From Myxococcus sp. RHSTA-1-4 (GTDB lineage Bacteria > Myxococcota > Myxococcia > Myxococcales > Myxococcaceae), in assembly GCF_020037125.1 (NCBI RefSeq), contig NZ_JAIQDG010000008.1, forward strand, positions 62,001-126,000: 64,000 nt of DNA. Reading direction: 5' to 3'. Every line of letters starts with the position of its first letter. Within the stretch, counting starts at the first letter, position 1. The notes below the pieces were generated by a model. The model saw only the letters and a program-made list of their open reading frames with translations. It searched no databases and was not told the DNA's origin. The translations under genes and the position numbers were made by a program. Shown one piece after another: positions 36,250-44,615 of the stretch.

Positions 36250-36984
36250 ATGTCCCTGCCCTGCCCCGCGCCGCGCGTGTCGTTCACCGTGTCCCTGCTC
36301 CTGGGGTGCCTGCTGGCACCAGTGGCATCCGCGGCCTCGGACGCGCCCCTGCGGCAGGACGAGGAGTCCCGCGACGCACCCGCCGGGCCCGCCTCCCCGG
36401 ACACGGGCGGCACGCGGCTGCCGGGGATGAGCGGCGTGCCGCTGGGCTCGGACGGTGAGGACGTACCGCTCACGGCGGAGGCGCGGGTGGCGCATGGCGG
36501 GCTGGCGCTGCTTCCGCTCGGAGGCAGCTGGGGTGCGACGCGCGTGGGCGGTGACACCCGGCTGGGGGCCACGGCGTCGGAGACGGCGGCGGGCATGCTC
36601 CTGGGCGCGATGCCGTCGCGGCTCCTCTTCTTCCGGCCCAAGGCGTACAACCGCTCGCGCTGGGTGGAGATGGAAGTGGTGGCGTTCGGCGCGGGGCTCG
36701 TGCTGACGCCGCCACTGACGGCGCTCGGCACGTGGGGGCTGGGAGAGCTGGCGTTCGGAAGGAGCCGCGACCCGGGTGACGCGTACCTGGGGGCGCTCGG
36801 TGGCGCGGCGGTGGGCGCGCTGCTCGGCGTCGTCGTCCACGAGGTGCTGGTGAAGCTGGCCGGCCCGAGCTCCCACCTGAAGACGGCACGTCAGCTCATC
36901 GCGCTGGGAGTCATCGGCGCGGGTGCGACGGTGGGCTACCAGTGGGCGGGAGGCGGACCTCGCCCCGACAGGAACACGCCGTAG
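36250..36984 (+). CDS. Exported membrane protein of unknown function
   Basis: 244 residues. The start at 36250 gives a clean signal peptide (VSFTVSLLLGCLLAPVASA); an upstream ATG at 36187 adds an Arg/Pro-rich stretch. After an acidic, Pro-rich linker the rest is Gly/Ala-rich with several weakly hydrophobic stretches (TAGMLLGAMPSRLLFF and LGALGGAAVGALLGVVVHEV). No domain recognised. Its 3' end overlaps the convergent lipoprotein gene by 74 bases. Confidence 0.65.
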   Translation: MSLPCPAPRVSFTVSLLLGCLLAPVASAASDAPLRQDEESRDAPAGPASPDTGGTRLPGMSGVPLGSDGEDVPLTAEARVAHGGLALLPLGGSWGATRVGGDTRLGATASETAAGMLLGAMPSRLLFFRPKAYNRSRWVEMEVVAFGAGLVLTPPLTALGTWGLGELAFGRSRDPGDAYLGALGGAAVGALLGVVVHEVLVKLAGPSSHLKTARQLIALGVIGAGATVGYQWAGGGPRPDRNTP

Positions 36985-37612
36985 TTCCTCGCATGGCGCA
37001 TGCGAACGATTCGAGCGGCACAGCCGGGCTCCCCCCGTCGGGACTCGTGGGTAACTGCCTTGCACCTCCATCCAGCCATCCCGGTGGGATGGACAGTGAC
37101 GGCTCGCCCCATGTCGCTCCCACGGGCGGCGTCAGCCCCGACGCCTCAGCGTCCACGGGCGTGCCCGCGTCAGGCTCTTCCACGACGGGACGGGCCTCGG
37201 GCTCGCCATCGAAGATGCGCCGGAGAATACGGCCGTCCTCTCGAATGGCGTATTCCACTCCCGAGTCCAGCGGGAGGACCTTGCGGTCACATGCCGAGGG
37301 GTCCACGTCGATCCGGACAAAGATGATGTCGGCCCTGCGGATGACACGATACCTGTGGGCGGCTCGCCGCTCCCAACAGGGGCCTTCCCTGGCGTCCACG
37401 GGAAGAAAGTCCTCGGAGGCCACCTTGATGGCCTGGAGCGTCGCTCCATCCAGTTCGTAGATGCTCCCGGGTACGCCGACCTGCTGTGCGTGTTGCTCGT
37501 GGAACTCCGGGAAGATGATGGACCGGTCCTCTTCCAGCATCGCCATACGAGGAGCCGGGTTCCTCGGACATCCCGATGCGAGCAGGAGCATCACGCAGAG
37601 CAGCCTCCTCAT
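36911..37612 (-). CDS. Lipoprotein of unknown function
   Basis: 233 residues, lipobox LLLASGC (Cys about 15). The mature part has a strand-rich core (YRVIRRADIIFVRIDVDP and VEYAIREDGRILRRIF) then a long Pro/Gly/Ser-rich tail. Its ATG overlaps the stop of the broken JAMM-like gene (ATGA), so both belonged to one operon. The last 24 codons lie antisense to the end of the convergent gene. Unknown function. Confidence 0.65.
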   Translation of the reverse strand: MRRLLCVMLLLASGCPRNPAPRMAMLEEDRSIIFPEFHEQHAQQVGVPGSIYELDGATLQAIKVASEDFLPVDAREGPCWERRAAHRYRVIRRADIIFVRIDVDPSACDRKVLPLDSGVEYAIREDGRILRRIFDGEPEARPVVEEPDAGTPVDAEASGLTPPVGATWGEPSLSIPPGWLDGGARQLPTSPDGGSPAVPLESFACAMRGTTACSCRGEVRLPPTGSPPSHPRR

Positions 37613-38361
37613 GGCGTCCCTCCGAAGCAGGGCCCCGTGGCGGTCTTGATGGCGAAGTCCATTCCATCGCCGCTCCACTCCACCCTTCCCGTCTGCTCAC
37701 AGCTCCATCGGCCTCGCGTCTGGGTCCAGCGCATGAGCTGCCCCGTCACCGGTACATATTGATGGAATCCATCACAGGTGGGGTTCGCCACGTCGTGGGA
37801 GAAGAACGCAACGATGGAGAGCCGGACAACCCCTTCCCGGGTCTGGCTTTCGAACCCATGCATGGCACCCTCTTGAACGATGAACCGGATGTCGCTCTTC
37901 GAGAGAGCGCTCCCATAGGGATGGTTGTGGAGTGCGTAGACGTACTTGATGCTGCTGGCCGGGTAGCGCGAATCCTCGACCTGCGAAGGAAGCAGGCAGG
38001 TCCTGGTCCGATGCAGTGGATCGATCTTCGACTGGTCCGTCAGCTTGCTCACGAAGTACTGGTCGTCCGGCGTGTAGTAGACTCAGGCGCAGTACTCGCT
38101 GGAGACCCGCCAGAACGTTCCGGACTCCTGATGCCCCGGGCGTCCCGCGCTCGCGTGCGGCTTCGAGAGAATCTTCCCGCACGCCGCGAGCAACGCATCC
38201 GAGTAGGCGTCAAAGGGCCCCAGCATCGGCCCTGGCAACTTCTCCAGGATGGGCTGCCCGGAGCCGGGCCTGACGATGTCAGGGTCCGCCGTGCGGGATG
38301 ACGCACATCCCATGGCGGCGAGCAGGGTGAGTTGGAAGGAGCCCCGCCATCCAGGAGTCAT
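37609..38361 (-). pseudogene. JAMM-like lipoprotein gene with in-frame TGA
   Basis: Read through, this is one 250-residue lipoprotein: start 38361, lipobox LLAAMGC, then a conserved-looking body. At 38083-38085 a TGA splits it between EYCA and VYYTPDDQYFVSKL, with the frame otherwise open to 37609. The second part holds LHNHPYGSALSKSD, a HxHP...SxxD pattern like the metal site of JAB/JAMM peptidases or the related DUF4329. Two open pieces (38361-38083 and 38052-37609, the latter from an internal start) are therefore one gene broken by a point nonsense change, or by a sequencing error. The stop overlaps the next lipoprotein start, which fits a once-intact operon. Confidence 0.65.
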
Positions 38362-38400
38362 CGAGCCAACCTACCATGCGCCCGTGGGCCCACGCGCCCC

Positions 38401-39621
38401 CTACTCCGTCCGCATCGCCTCCACGGGGTCCAGCTTCGCCGCGCGAGCGGCCGGGTAGATGCCGAAGCCCAGGCCGACTCCGCAGCTCATGGCCAGCGAC
38501 AGCGCCACCGCCCAGCCGGGCACTTCCGTGGGCAGGCCCATCACCCACCGCGCCAGGTGTGCCAGCGCCACGCCCAGCGCCACGCCCAGCACTCCGCCCA
38601 CCAGCGACAGCACCACCGCCTCCAGCGCGAACTGCGCCAGGATGCGCCGCTTCTTCGCCCCCAGCGCCTTGCGGATTCCTATCTCCCGCGTCCGCTCCGT
38701 CACCGCCACCAGCATGATGTTCAGGATGCCGATGCCGCCCACCAGCAGCGACAGCAGGCACACCCCGAAGCTGGCCACCGAGATGACGGTGGAGATGTTG
38801 TTGAACATCTCCGTGGCGCTCTCGTTGGAGTAGACGAAGAAGTCGTCCTCCTCGTGCGGCTTCAGCGCATGGCGCCGCCGCATCAGCATCGTCACCTCGT
38901 CCTGAGCCCGCGGCAGCAGCTCCGCCGAGCGCGCCTGGATGCTCACCCGCAGGTCCCTCGCCCCGAAGAGCTGGCGGAACACCGTCAGCGGCATCATCAC
39001 GTTGTTGTCCTGGCCGCCCCCGCCCAGGAAGCCGCCCCGGCGCTTGAGCGTGCCCACCACCAGGAAGCTCCGCCCCTGGATGCGGACCGACTGCCCCACC
39101 GCCTCCAGGCCGGGGAACAGCGTGTCCGCCAGGTCCGGCCCAATCACCACCACGCGCCGGCCGTCCATGTACTCCGTGTCCGTGAAGGCCCGCCCGTTCT
39201 CCACCGTCACCGAGTTCGTCTGGAAGTACTCCGGCGAGCCCGCCCAGATGTTCACACTGGCGCGCGACTCACGCTGCGCCGTGGACACCTTCACGCCCCC
39301 CTTCGAGTCCTCCGCCGCCGCCCGCAGCACCAACGGCTGCTCGCGGATGGCTCTCAGGTCGTCGTCGCTCAGCCGGGGCCGCCTCGCCAGCTCCGCCGGG
39401 GACAGCGGCCCGCCGAAGGGCAGCCGCTGCACCTGGAAGCAGTCGGGGCCCAGGTCGGACAGGCTCTCGTTCACCTGGTTCCGCAGCCCCTGGATGATGC
39501 CCATCATCGCCACCACCGTGGTGGCGCCGATGACGATGCCCAGCAGCGTCAGGAAGGAGCGCAGCGGGTTCGAGACGAACGTCCCGAACGCCAGCCGCAG
39601 GGTGTCCCACAAGGCCATCAT
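38401..39621 (-). CDS. MacB-type ABC transporter permease
   Basis: 406 residues with FtsX/MacB topology: one N-terminal helix (about 19-41: LTLLGIVIGATTVVAMMG), a large periplasmic domain (about 50-270), then three C-terminal helices containing VGGIGILNIMLVAVTERTRE and IGIRKALGAKKRRI, typical of mechanotransmission permeases. MacB-type systems move molecules from the periplasm through an outer-membrane partner. This protein lacks the fused ATPase of true MacB, and no ATPase gene is adjacent in the window. It sits 15 bases after a second permease and should pair with it. Confidence 0.9.
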   Translation of the reverse strand: MMALWDTLRLAFGTFVSNPLRSFLTLLGIVIGATTVVAMMGIIQGLRNQVNESLSDLGPDCFQVQRLPFGGPLSPAELARRPRLSDDDLRAIREQPLVLRAAAEDSKGGVKVSTAQRESRASVNIWAGSPEYFQTNSVTVENGRAFTDTEYMDGRRVVVIGPDLADTLFPGLEAVGQSVRIQGRSFLVVGTLKRRGGFLGGGGQDNNVMMPLTVFRQLFGARDLRVSIQARSAELLPRAQDEVTMLMRRRHALKPHEEDDFFVYSNESATEMFNNISTVISVASFGVCLLSLLVGGIGILNIMLVAVTERTREIGIRKALGAKKRRILAQFALEAVVLSLVGGVLGVALGVALAHLARWVMGLPTEVPGWAVALSLAMSCGVGLGFGIYPAARAAKLDPVEAMRTE

Positions 39622-39636
39622 CGCCGCCGTCTCCCG

Positions 39637-40863
39637 TCAGTCGTGGCGGAGTGCTTCCACCGGGTCCAGGTTCGCCGCCCGCGCCGCCGGCCAGATGCCG
39701 AACAGCAGCCCCACCATCGCCGCGAAGCCCACGCCGAGGACCACCGTCAACGGCTGCACCGACGCCGCCAGCGGCGTAATCAGCGACACCGTGTACGCCA
39801 GCCCCAGGCCCGCCAGGGTCCCCAGGGTGCCGCCCAGCGCGGACACGCTCGAGGCCTCCATCAGGAACTGGAGGATGATGGTGCGCTTGCGCGCCCCCAG
39901 CGCCCGCCGCACGCCAATCTCCCGCGTCCGCTCCCGCACGGACACCAGCATGATGTTCATGATGCCGATGCCGCCCACCAGCAGGGTAATCAGGCCCACC
40001 CCCGTGGCCGCGCCGTAGAGCGCGCCGGTGAGCTGGGCGTAGATGTTGGCGAGCTGCTCGGGGCGGTTGATGGCGAAGTCGTCCGGGATGCCGGGCGGCG
40101 TGCCGCGCTCGCGGCGCAGCACGGCGGTGAGCTGGTCCTGCGCGTCCAGGATGTTGTCCGGCGAGTCCAGCGCCACCGCGATGTTCGGCGAGCGCCGCTT
40201 GCCGTAGTACCCGAGGAAGGTGGTGTACGGCACCAGCACCACGATGTCCTGGTTCTCCCCGAGGATGCTGCCCTTGGCCTCCAGCGTCCCCACCACGCGG
40301 AAGGGCTTGTCATCCAGGTAGATGCGCTGCCCCAGCGGGTTGACGCCGGTGAAGAGCGTGCGGACCATCTCCGCGCCGATGACGGCCACCGGCGTGCGGC
40401 TCTCCACGTCCGCCTCGGTGAGGAAGCGGCCGCTCTCCACGTTGAAGGACGACACGGTGCCGTACTCGGGCGTGGTCCCCACCAGCGTCACCGCGTTCAT
40501 CTTCCTGTCCAGCCAGCGGCCCTCGCCCCGGTCGAAGTAGAACGGCGCGACGGCAATCACGTGCTCGGAGGCCTGGCGGATGGGCTCCACCAGCGCCGGG
40601 GTGAGGTCCTTCCGGTTGCGGTACTCCCACCAGTTCCCCTGCATCGTCCACGGGAACTTGGAAATCTGGAGGGTGTTGGCACCGATGCCCGCGAGCTGAT
40701 CCGCGAAGGATTGGTTGATGCCCTGGATGATGCCGACGATGGCCAGCAGCGTGCACACCCCCACGCCGATGCCCACCGTCGTCAGGACCGTCCTCAAGCG
40801 GTTGGAGTGCAGTGAGAACAGGGCGATTCGCCCGCCCTCCCACACGTCGACCCGAAAACTCAC
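39637..40863 (-). CDS. MacB-type ABC transporter permease
   Basis: 408 residues, same design as the next gene: helix at about 21-45 (VLTTVGIGVGVCTLLAIVG), periplasmic MacB domain, and three C-terminal helices with VGGIGIMNIMLVSVRERTRE and IGVRRALGARKRTI. I chose the GTG at 40863 because GGAGAGG lies seven bases upstream and the first helix then follows at normal distance; the open frame continues upstream without coding character. Two different permeases side by side suggest a heterodimer. The ATP-binding subunit must be elsewhere. Confidence 0.9.
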   Translation of the reverse strand: MSFRVDVWEGGRIALFSLHSNRLRTVLTTVGIGVGVCTLLAIVGIIQGINQSFADQLAGIGANTLQISKFPWTMQGNWWEYRNRKDLTPALVEPIRQASEHVIAVAPFYFDRGEGRWLDRKMNAVTLVGTTPEYGTVSSFNVESGRFLTEADVESRTPVAVIGAEMVRTLFTGVNPLGQRIYLDDKPFRVVGTLEAKGSILGENQDIVVLVPYTTFLGYYGKRRSPNIAVALDSPDNILDAQDQLTAVLRRERGTPPGIPDDFAINRPEQLANIYAQLTGALYGAATGVGLITLLVGGIGIMNIMLVSVRERTREIGVRRALGARKRTIILQFLMEASSVSALGGTLGTLAGLGLAYTVSLITPLAASVQPLTVVLGVGFAAMVGLLFGIWPAARAANLDPVEALRHD

Positions 40864-41042
40864 GTGATGACCTCTCCGCCGCCAGGCAGGCGCATGGCCC
40901 ATGCGGGCACCCTGGCTACGCGCCAGGAACCCAGTGATTGCACGAGGCATTTCCGAGGGCAAATGCCCACCGTCCGGGTCCGCTTCACGGAGCGAGAGGC
41001 CCCACACCCGGCAGGTGGCGCCACCCCCACGTCACGCGCCCC

Positions 41043-42197
41043 TCAGCGGCCCGCCACCCGCCGCCACGCCCGGACCAGCGCCTCCGCCGCCCGGTCCACC
41101 TCCGCCTCGGTGGTGTCCGGCCCCAGCGACAGGCGCACCGCGCCCAGGGCCTCGGCCTCGGGGAGGCCCATGGCGCGCAGCACCGGAGAGGCGGACTCAC
41201 CGCCCTCGTGGCAGGCCGAGCCGGTGGAGGCCGCCACCTCCGGCGCCGCCGCCAGCACCTCGCTGCCACGCACACCCGGGAAGCGCACGTTGAGGGTGTT
41301 GGGCAGCCGCTCCGTGGGGTGGCCGTTCAACGCCAGCCCGGGCACCTCCGCGCGAAGGCGCTCCCATAGCCGCTCGCGCAGGGCGACGAGAGACGCGGTG
41401 CCCCGCTCCAGCCGCGCGCGGGCCCGCTCGCACGCGGTGCCCAGCGCCACCGCGTAGGGAACATTCTCCGTCCCCGGCCGCAGGCCCCGCTCCTGGCCGC
41501 CGCCCAGCACGAAGGGCCGCAGCGGCGTGCCCGGGCGCACGTACAGCGCGCCCACGCCCTTGGGCGCGCGCAGCTTGTGGCCCACCAGCGTCAGCAGGTC
41601 CACGCCGAGCGCCTCCACGTCCACCGGCACCTTGCCCACCGACTGCGCCGCGTCCGTGTGCACGGTGGCGCCGTGACGGTGGGCGAGCGCCGCCACCTCG
41701 GCCACCGGCTGCAGGACGCCCGTCTCGTTGTTGGCGTGCATCAGCGTCACCAGCGCGGTGTCCTCGCCCGCCGCGTCCAGCGCCCGCGCGGCGTCCTCCA
41801 CGCGCACCCGGCCGTCCGGGTCCACGGGCAGCCACGTCACCTCCCAACCCCGCCACTCCAGCGTGTCGCACGGCAGCTTCGTGGCCGGGTGCTCGATGAC
41901 GGAGGTGACGACATGGCGCCGCTCGGCGCGGGCCTCGGTGGTGCCGCGGATGGCCAGGTTGTTGGCCTCCGTGCCGCCGGAGGTGAAGAGGATGTCGCCG
42001 GGCTTCGCGCCGATGAGGGCCGCCACCTTCGCGCGCGCCTCCTCCAGCGCGGCGCGGGCCCGCCGCCCATAGGGGTGTCCGCTGGAGGGGTTGCCGAACT
42101 CCTCGCGGAGGTACGGCAGCATCGCGTCCACCACCTCGGGGTCGATGGGGGTGGTGGCGTTATGGTCCAGGTACAGGGGACGCTCGGGGTGGCTCAT
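41043..42197 (-). CDS. Cysteine desulfurase (NifS/IscS family)
   Basis: 384 residues. PLP enzyme that takes sulfur from cysteine for Fe-S clusters or thiolation. Motifs: LYLDHNATTPIDPEV at the start, FTSGGTEANNLAI, HADAAQS-like HTDAAQSVGKV, the PLP-binding Lys in LTLVGHKLRAPKG, and the active-site loop STGSACHEG with the catalytic Cys. The short group II-like loop context and lack of isc/suf genes nearby leave the partner open. Start ATG 42197 (MSHPERPLYL) is preferred over a longer frame. Confidence 0.92.
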   Translation of the reverse strand: MSHPERPLYLDHNATTPIDPEVVDAMLPYLREEFGNPSSGHPYGRRARAALEEARAKVAALIGAKPGDILFTSGGTEANNLAIRGTTEARAERRHVVTSVIEHPATKLPCDTLEWRGWEVTWLPVDPDGRVRVEDAARALDAAGEDTALVTLMHANNETGVLQPVAEVAALAHRHGATVHTDAAQSVGKVPVDVEALGVDLLTLVGHKLRAPKGVGALYVRPGTPLRPFVLGGGQERGLRPGTENVPYAVALGTACERARARLERGTASLVALRERLWERLRAEVPGLALNGHPTERLPNTLNVRFPGVRGSEVLAAAPEVAASTGSACHEGGESASPVLRAMGLPEAEALGAVRLSLGPDTTEAEVDRAAEALVRAWRRVAGR

Positions 42198-42317
42198 ACG
42201 CGCCGCAGGATGGCGGAAGGACGGGGCCGTGTCGCCCTCCCGCGTCATCCACTGTCCGGACCCGGGCACGCGCGGACGGCTTCCGCGGCGCCCGGGAAGC
42301 GGCTCAGCCGCCGTGCC

Positions 42318-44327
42318 TCACGGCAGCACGGTGACGGTGTTGCCGTCGATGCGCACGTTCAGCTTCGCCTCGTTGGGATGCGTGGAGGCCTCCTCGATGA
42401 TGTCCTGCTCGTCCACGCCGACGCGGAGCGTGTACGTGCCGTCCGAGAGGTCGGTGATGTCAATCCACTGGCAGGGGATGTCGGCGACGTAGATGTCCGA
42501 CCAGCCGGCGGAGATGCCCATGCGCTCGGAGTAGGCGAAGTAGGGCGCGGCGTCCGAGCACTGGCGGTGGTAGTCCACCAGGTAGAAGCCCTGCTTGCGG
42601 CCCTGGACCACGTCGTTGCCCTGCGCGTCGCGCAGCGCGTACCCGGCGAAGTGGGTGAGGTGGTCGTGCCTGTGGCACGCGTCGTAGACGTAGAGGTCCG
42701 GCCGCTCCTGGGCATTGGGAACGGAGGCCGCCGCGGCGCCCAGGTTGACGATGGAGGTGCTGAAGCGCAGCAGGCGCCGCTCGCCCGCGGCCGGCACGCA
42801 GCCCTCGAGCACCTCGCACGCGCCGGCGGCGAAGGTGCGGCGCTCCACGTACAGCGAGCGCGCCAGCACGTCCGCGTCCACGGTGAGGTCCGGCTTGCCA
42901 TTCACGGGGTCCAGCCCCAGGTTGCACGAGGCCTCCTCGGGCAGGTACGGCGGGGCCGTGGGCGTCGCGGGCACCGCGCCACCGGCGAAGATGGCGACGC
43001 GTCCCCCGGGCCCGGAGATGAGGCCGTTCGGAGGCGACATGCCCACCACCAGGTCGTCGAAGCCGTTGCCGTCCAGGTCCCCGGGCGCCAGCACGGCGAA
43101 GCGATGGAAGCCCTCGTACTGCGGGGGCAGCGAGTCGGCCCTGGGCCAGGCCCACGAGGGCTTCAGCTCCGAGGAGACCGCCTGACCGGGGGAGTAGTAG
43201 TAGAGGCGGCCCAACGAGCTCATCACGAAGTCCAGGCGGTGGCCGTCTCCGTCCACGTCTCCCACCGGCAGGGGCCCGCCGAGCAGCGCGAACACCGGGT
43301 CCTCCATCAACGACCAGACCGGCGTGGCGGAGTAGCCACCCTCCGCCTGGGCATCGGACAGGTGCAGACGCAGCGAGCCGCCGCCGGGGCCCTGGAAGCG
43401 CTCCGGCCGGCCGTCCCCGTTGAGGTCGGGAAGGAGATGCAGCGTCTGCGAGCTCACCGTCCACACGGGCTGCGCCGTCAGCGCGCCGTCACACACCAGC
43501 TCGGTGCCCGCCTTGCACCCGAGGTAGAGGCGGTGCTCGCTATTATTCTCGGTACTGCTGCTCACGAGGAGGTCCTGCGCGCCGTCGCCGTTGACGTCGC
43601 CCGCGCGCCTCGCGGAGGTGCCGGACAGGGTCTCCGTGCGAGCCACCAGGGCGAAGGGCTCCCCCACGACGCCCGCCTGAGCCCGGAACACGGACACCGA
43701 GGCCAGCCTCACGCTGACGAGGTCATCCAGCCCGTCCCCGGTGACGTCCGCGAGCACGGCGTTGTTGTAGATGCCGCTTCCCGGCGCCCGGAACAGCACC
43801 TCCGAGAGCACCTCTCCCAGGGCAGGCCGCCCCTTGAAGACGAGCGCGCCATAGGCGCCGGAGACGAGCAGGTCCGCGTACGAGTCCCCATCCACGTTGC
43901 CAATGGACACCACCATGTTGCTGCCGCGGGTGCGCGTGGAGGTGTTGCGCCAGTCCATCACCTGGGTGACGGCCTGCTTCGAGAAGTACGTGCCCTCGCC
44001 GGCGAAGAAGGACACCCGGCCCGGGTCCTGCGTGGTGGGCAGGCACGGCGACGCCACGACGGCCAGGTCCTTGCGGCCATCGCCGTTCAGGTCCCCCATG
44101 GCGAGGGAGCGGCCGAAGCAGCCCACGGTGTAGGCCGGGTCGTACTCCACCTCCCACACCGGCGTCTCGGACAGCACCGTGCCCGCGTCACCGGGCCCCG
44201 CGTCCGGGGCACCGGCGTCTGGCTCGCCGGCATCCGTCCCGGCGTCGGGGGTGGGGTCGGGGTCGTCACAGGCGCAGAACGTCACGGCCATGAGGGCGGA
44301 AAGGGACAGCGCTCGAAACAATCGCAT
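42318..44327 (-). CDS. FG-GAP propeller / lysyl-oxidase-domain lipoprotein
   Basis: 669 residues. Lipobox TFCAC, then an Asp/Ala/Gly-rich linker (DAGTDAGEPDAG). A beta-propeller of FG-GAP repeats with Ca loops (GDLNGDGRKDL, GNVDGDSYADLL, DVTGDGLDDLV, DLNGDGRPERF, DLDGNGFDDLV) spans about 65-470. The last 180 residues match lysyl oxidase: copper ligands in CHRHDHLTHF, the cofactor Lys in QGRKQGFYLVD, the cofactor Tyr in GISAGWSDIYVADI, and the strongly conserved PCQWIDITDLSDGTYTLRV. Lysyl oxidase oxidises Lys side chains to aldehydes. RBS GGAG stands nine bases before the ATG. Likely a cell-surface or matrix-modifying enzyme. Confidence 0.85.
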   Translation of the reverse strand: MRLFRALSLSALMAVTFCACDDPDPTPDAGTDAGEPDAGAPDAGPGDAGTVLSETPVWEVEYDPAYTVGCFGRSLAMGDLNGDGRKDLAVVASPCLPTTQDPGRVSFFAGEGTYFSKQAVTQVMDWRNTSTRTRGSNMVVSIGNVDGDSYADLLVSGAYGALVFKGRPALGEVLSEVLFRAPGSGIYNNAVLADVTGDGLDDLVSVRLASVSVFRAQAGVVGEPFALVARTETLSGTSARRAGDVNGDGAQDLLVSSSTENNSEHRLYLGCKAGTELVCDGALTAQPVWTVSSQTLHLLPDLNGDGRPERFQGPGGGSLRLHLSDAQAEGGYSATPVWSLMEDPVFALLGGPLPVGDVDGDGHRLDFVMSSLGRLYYYSPGQAVSSELKPSWAWPRADSLPPQYEGFHRFAVLAPGDLDGNGFDDLVVGMSPPNGLISGPGGRVAIFAGGAVPATPTAPPYLPEEASCNLGLDPVNGKPDLTVDADVLARSLYVERRTFAAGACEVLEGCVPAAGERRLLRFSTSIVNLGAAAASVPNAQERPDLYVYDACHRHDHLTHFAGYALRDAQGNDVVQGRKQGFYLVDYHRQCSDAAPYFAYSERMGISAGWSDIYVADIPCQWIDITDLSDGTYTLRVGVDEQDIIEEASTHPNEAKLNVRIDGNTVTVLP

Positions 44328-44615
44328 TCGGAGGCTCCTCGAACAGCGCGCGTGTGGGGGGACCGCGTCCAGGCCTCGCGGCCTTCTGGAGGCACGGTGG
44401 ACGTCAAGGTTACACGCGGGACCGACAACCCTTGCCAGCTGCTTGCCGGATGAAAGGATTCAACTCCCGACACGTGTGCACCTCCGTGCCGGTGTGAACG
44501 GTCCAGAGGGCGACGCCGGACGGGCGGACCGGAGGCACGGGTGACTGGCCATGGGAAGGGAGCATCCCCACCCTGGCCGGCGGCGCCTGCGTCACCGGCG
44601 CGACCACCGTGAGCC

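Noticed and set aside
38083-38085. TGA read as selenocysteine
   Set aside because: No SECIS-like hairpin is visible directly after the TGA, and the neighbouring residues do not suggest a redox site; a nonsense mutation is simpler.
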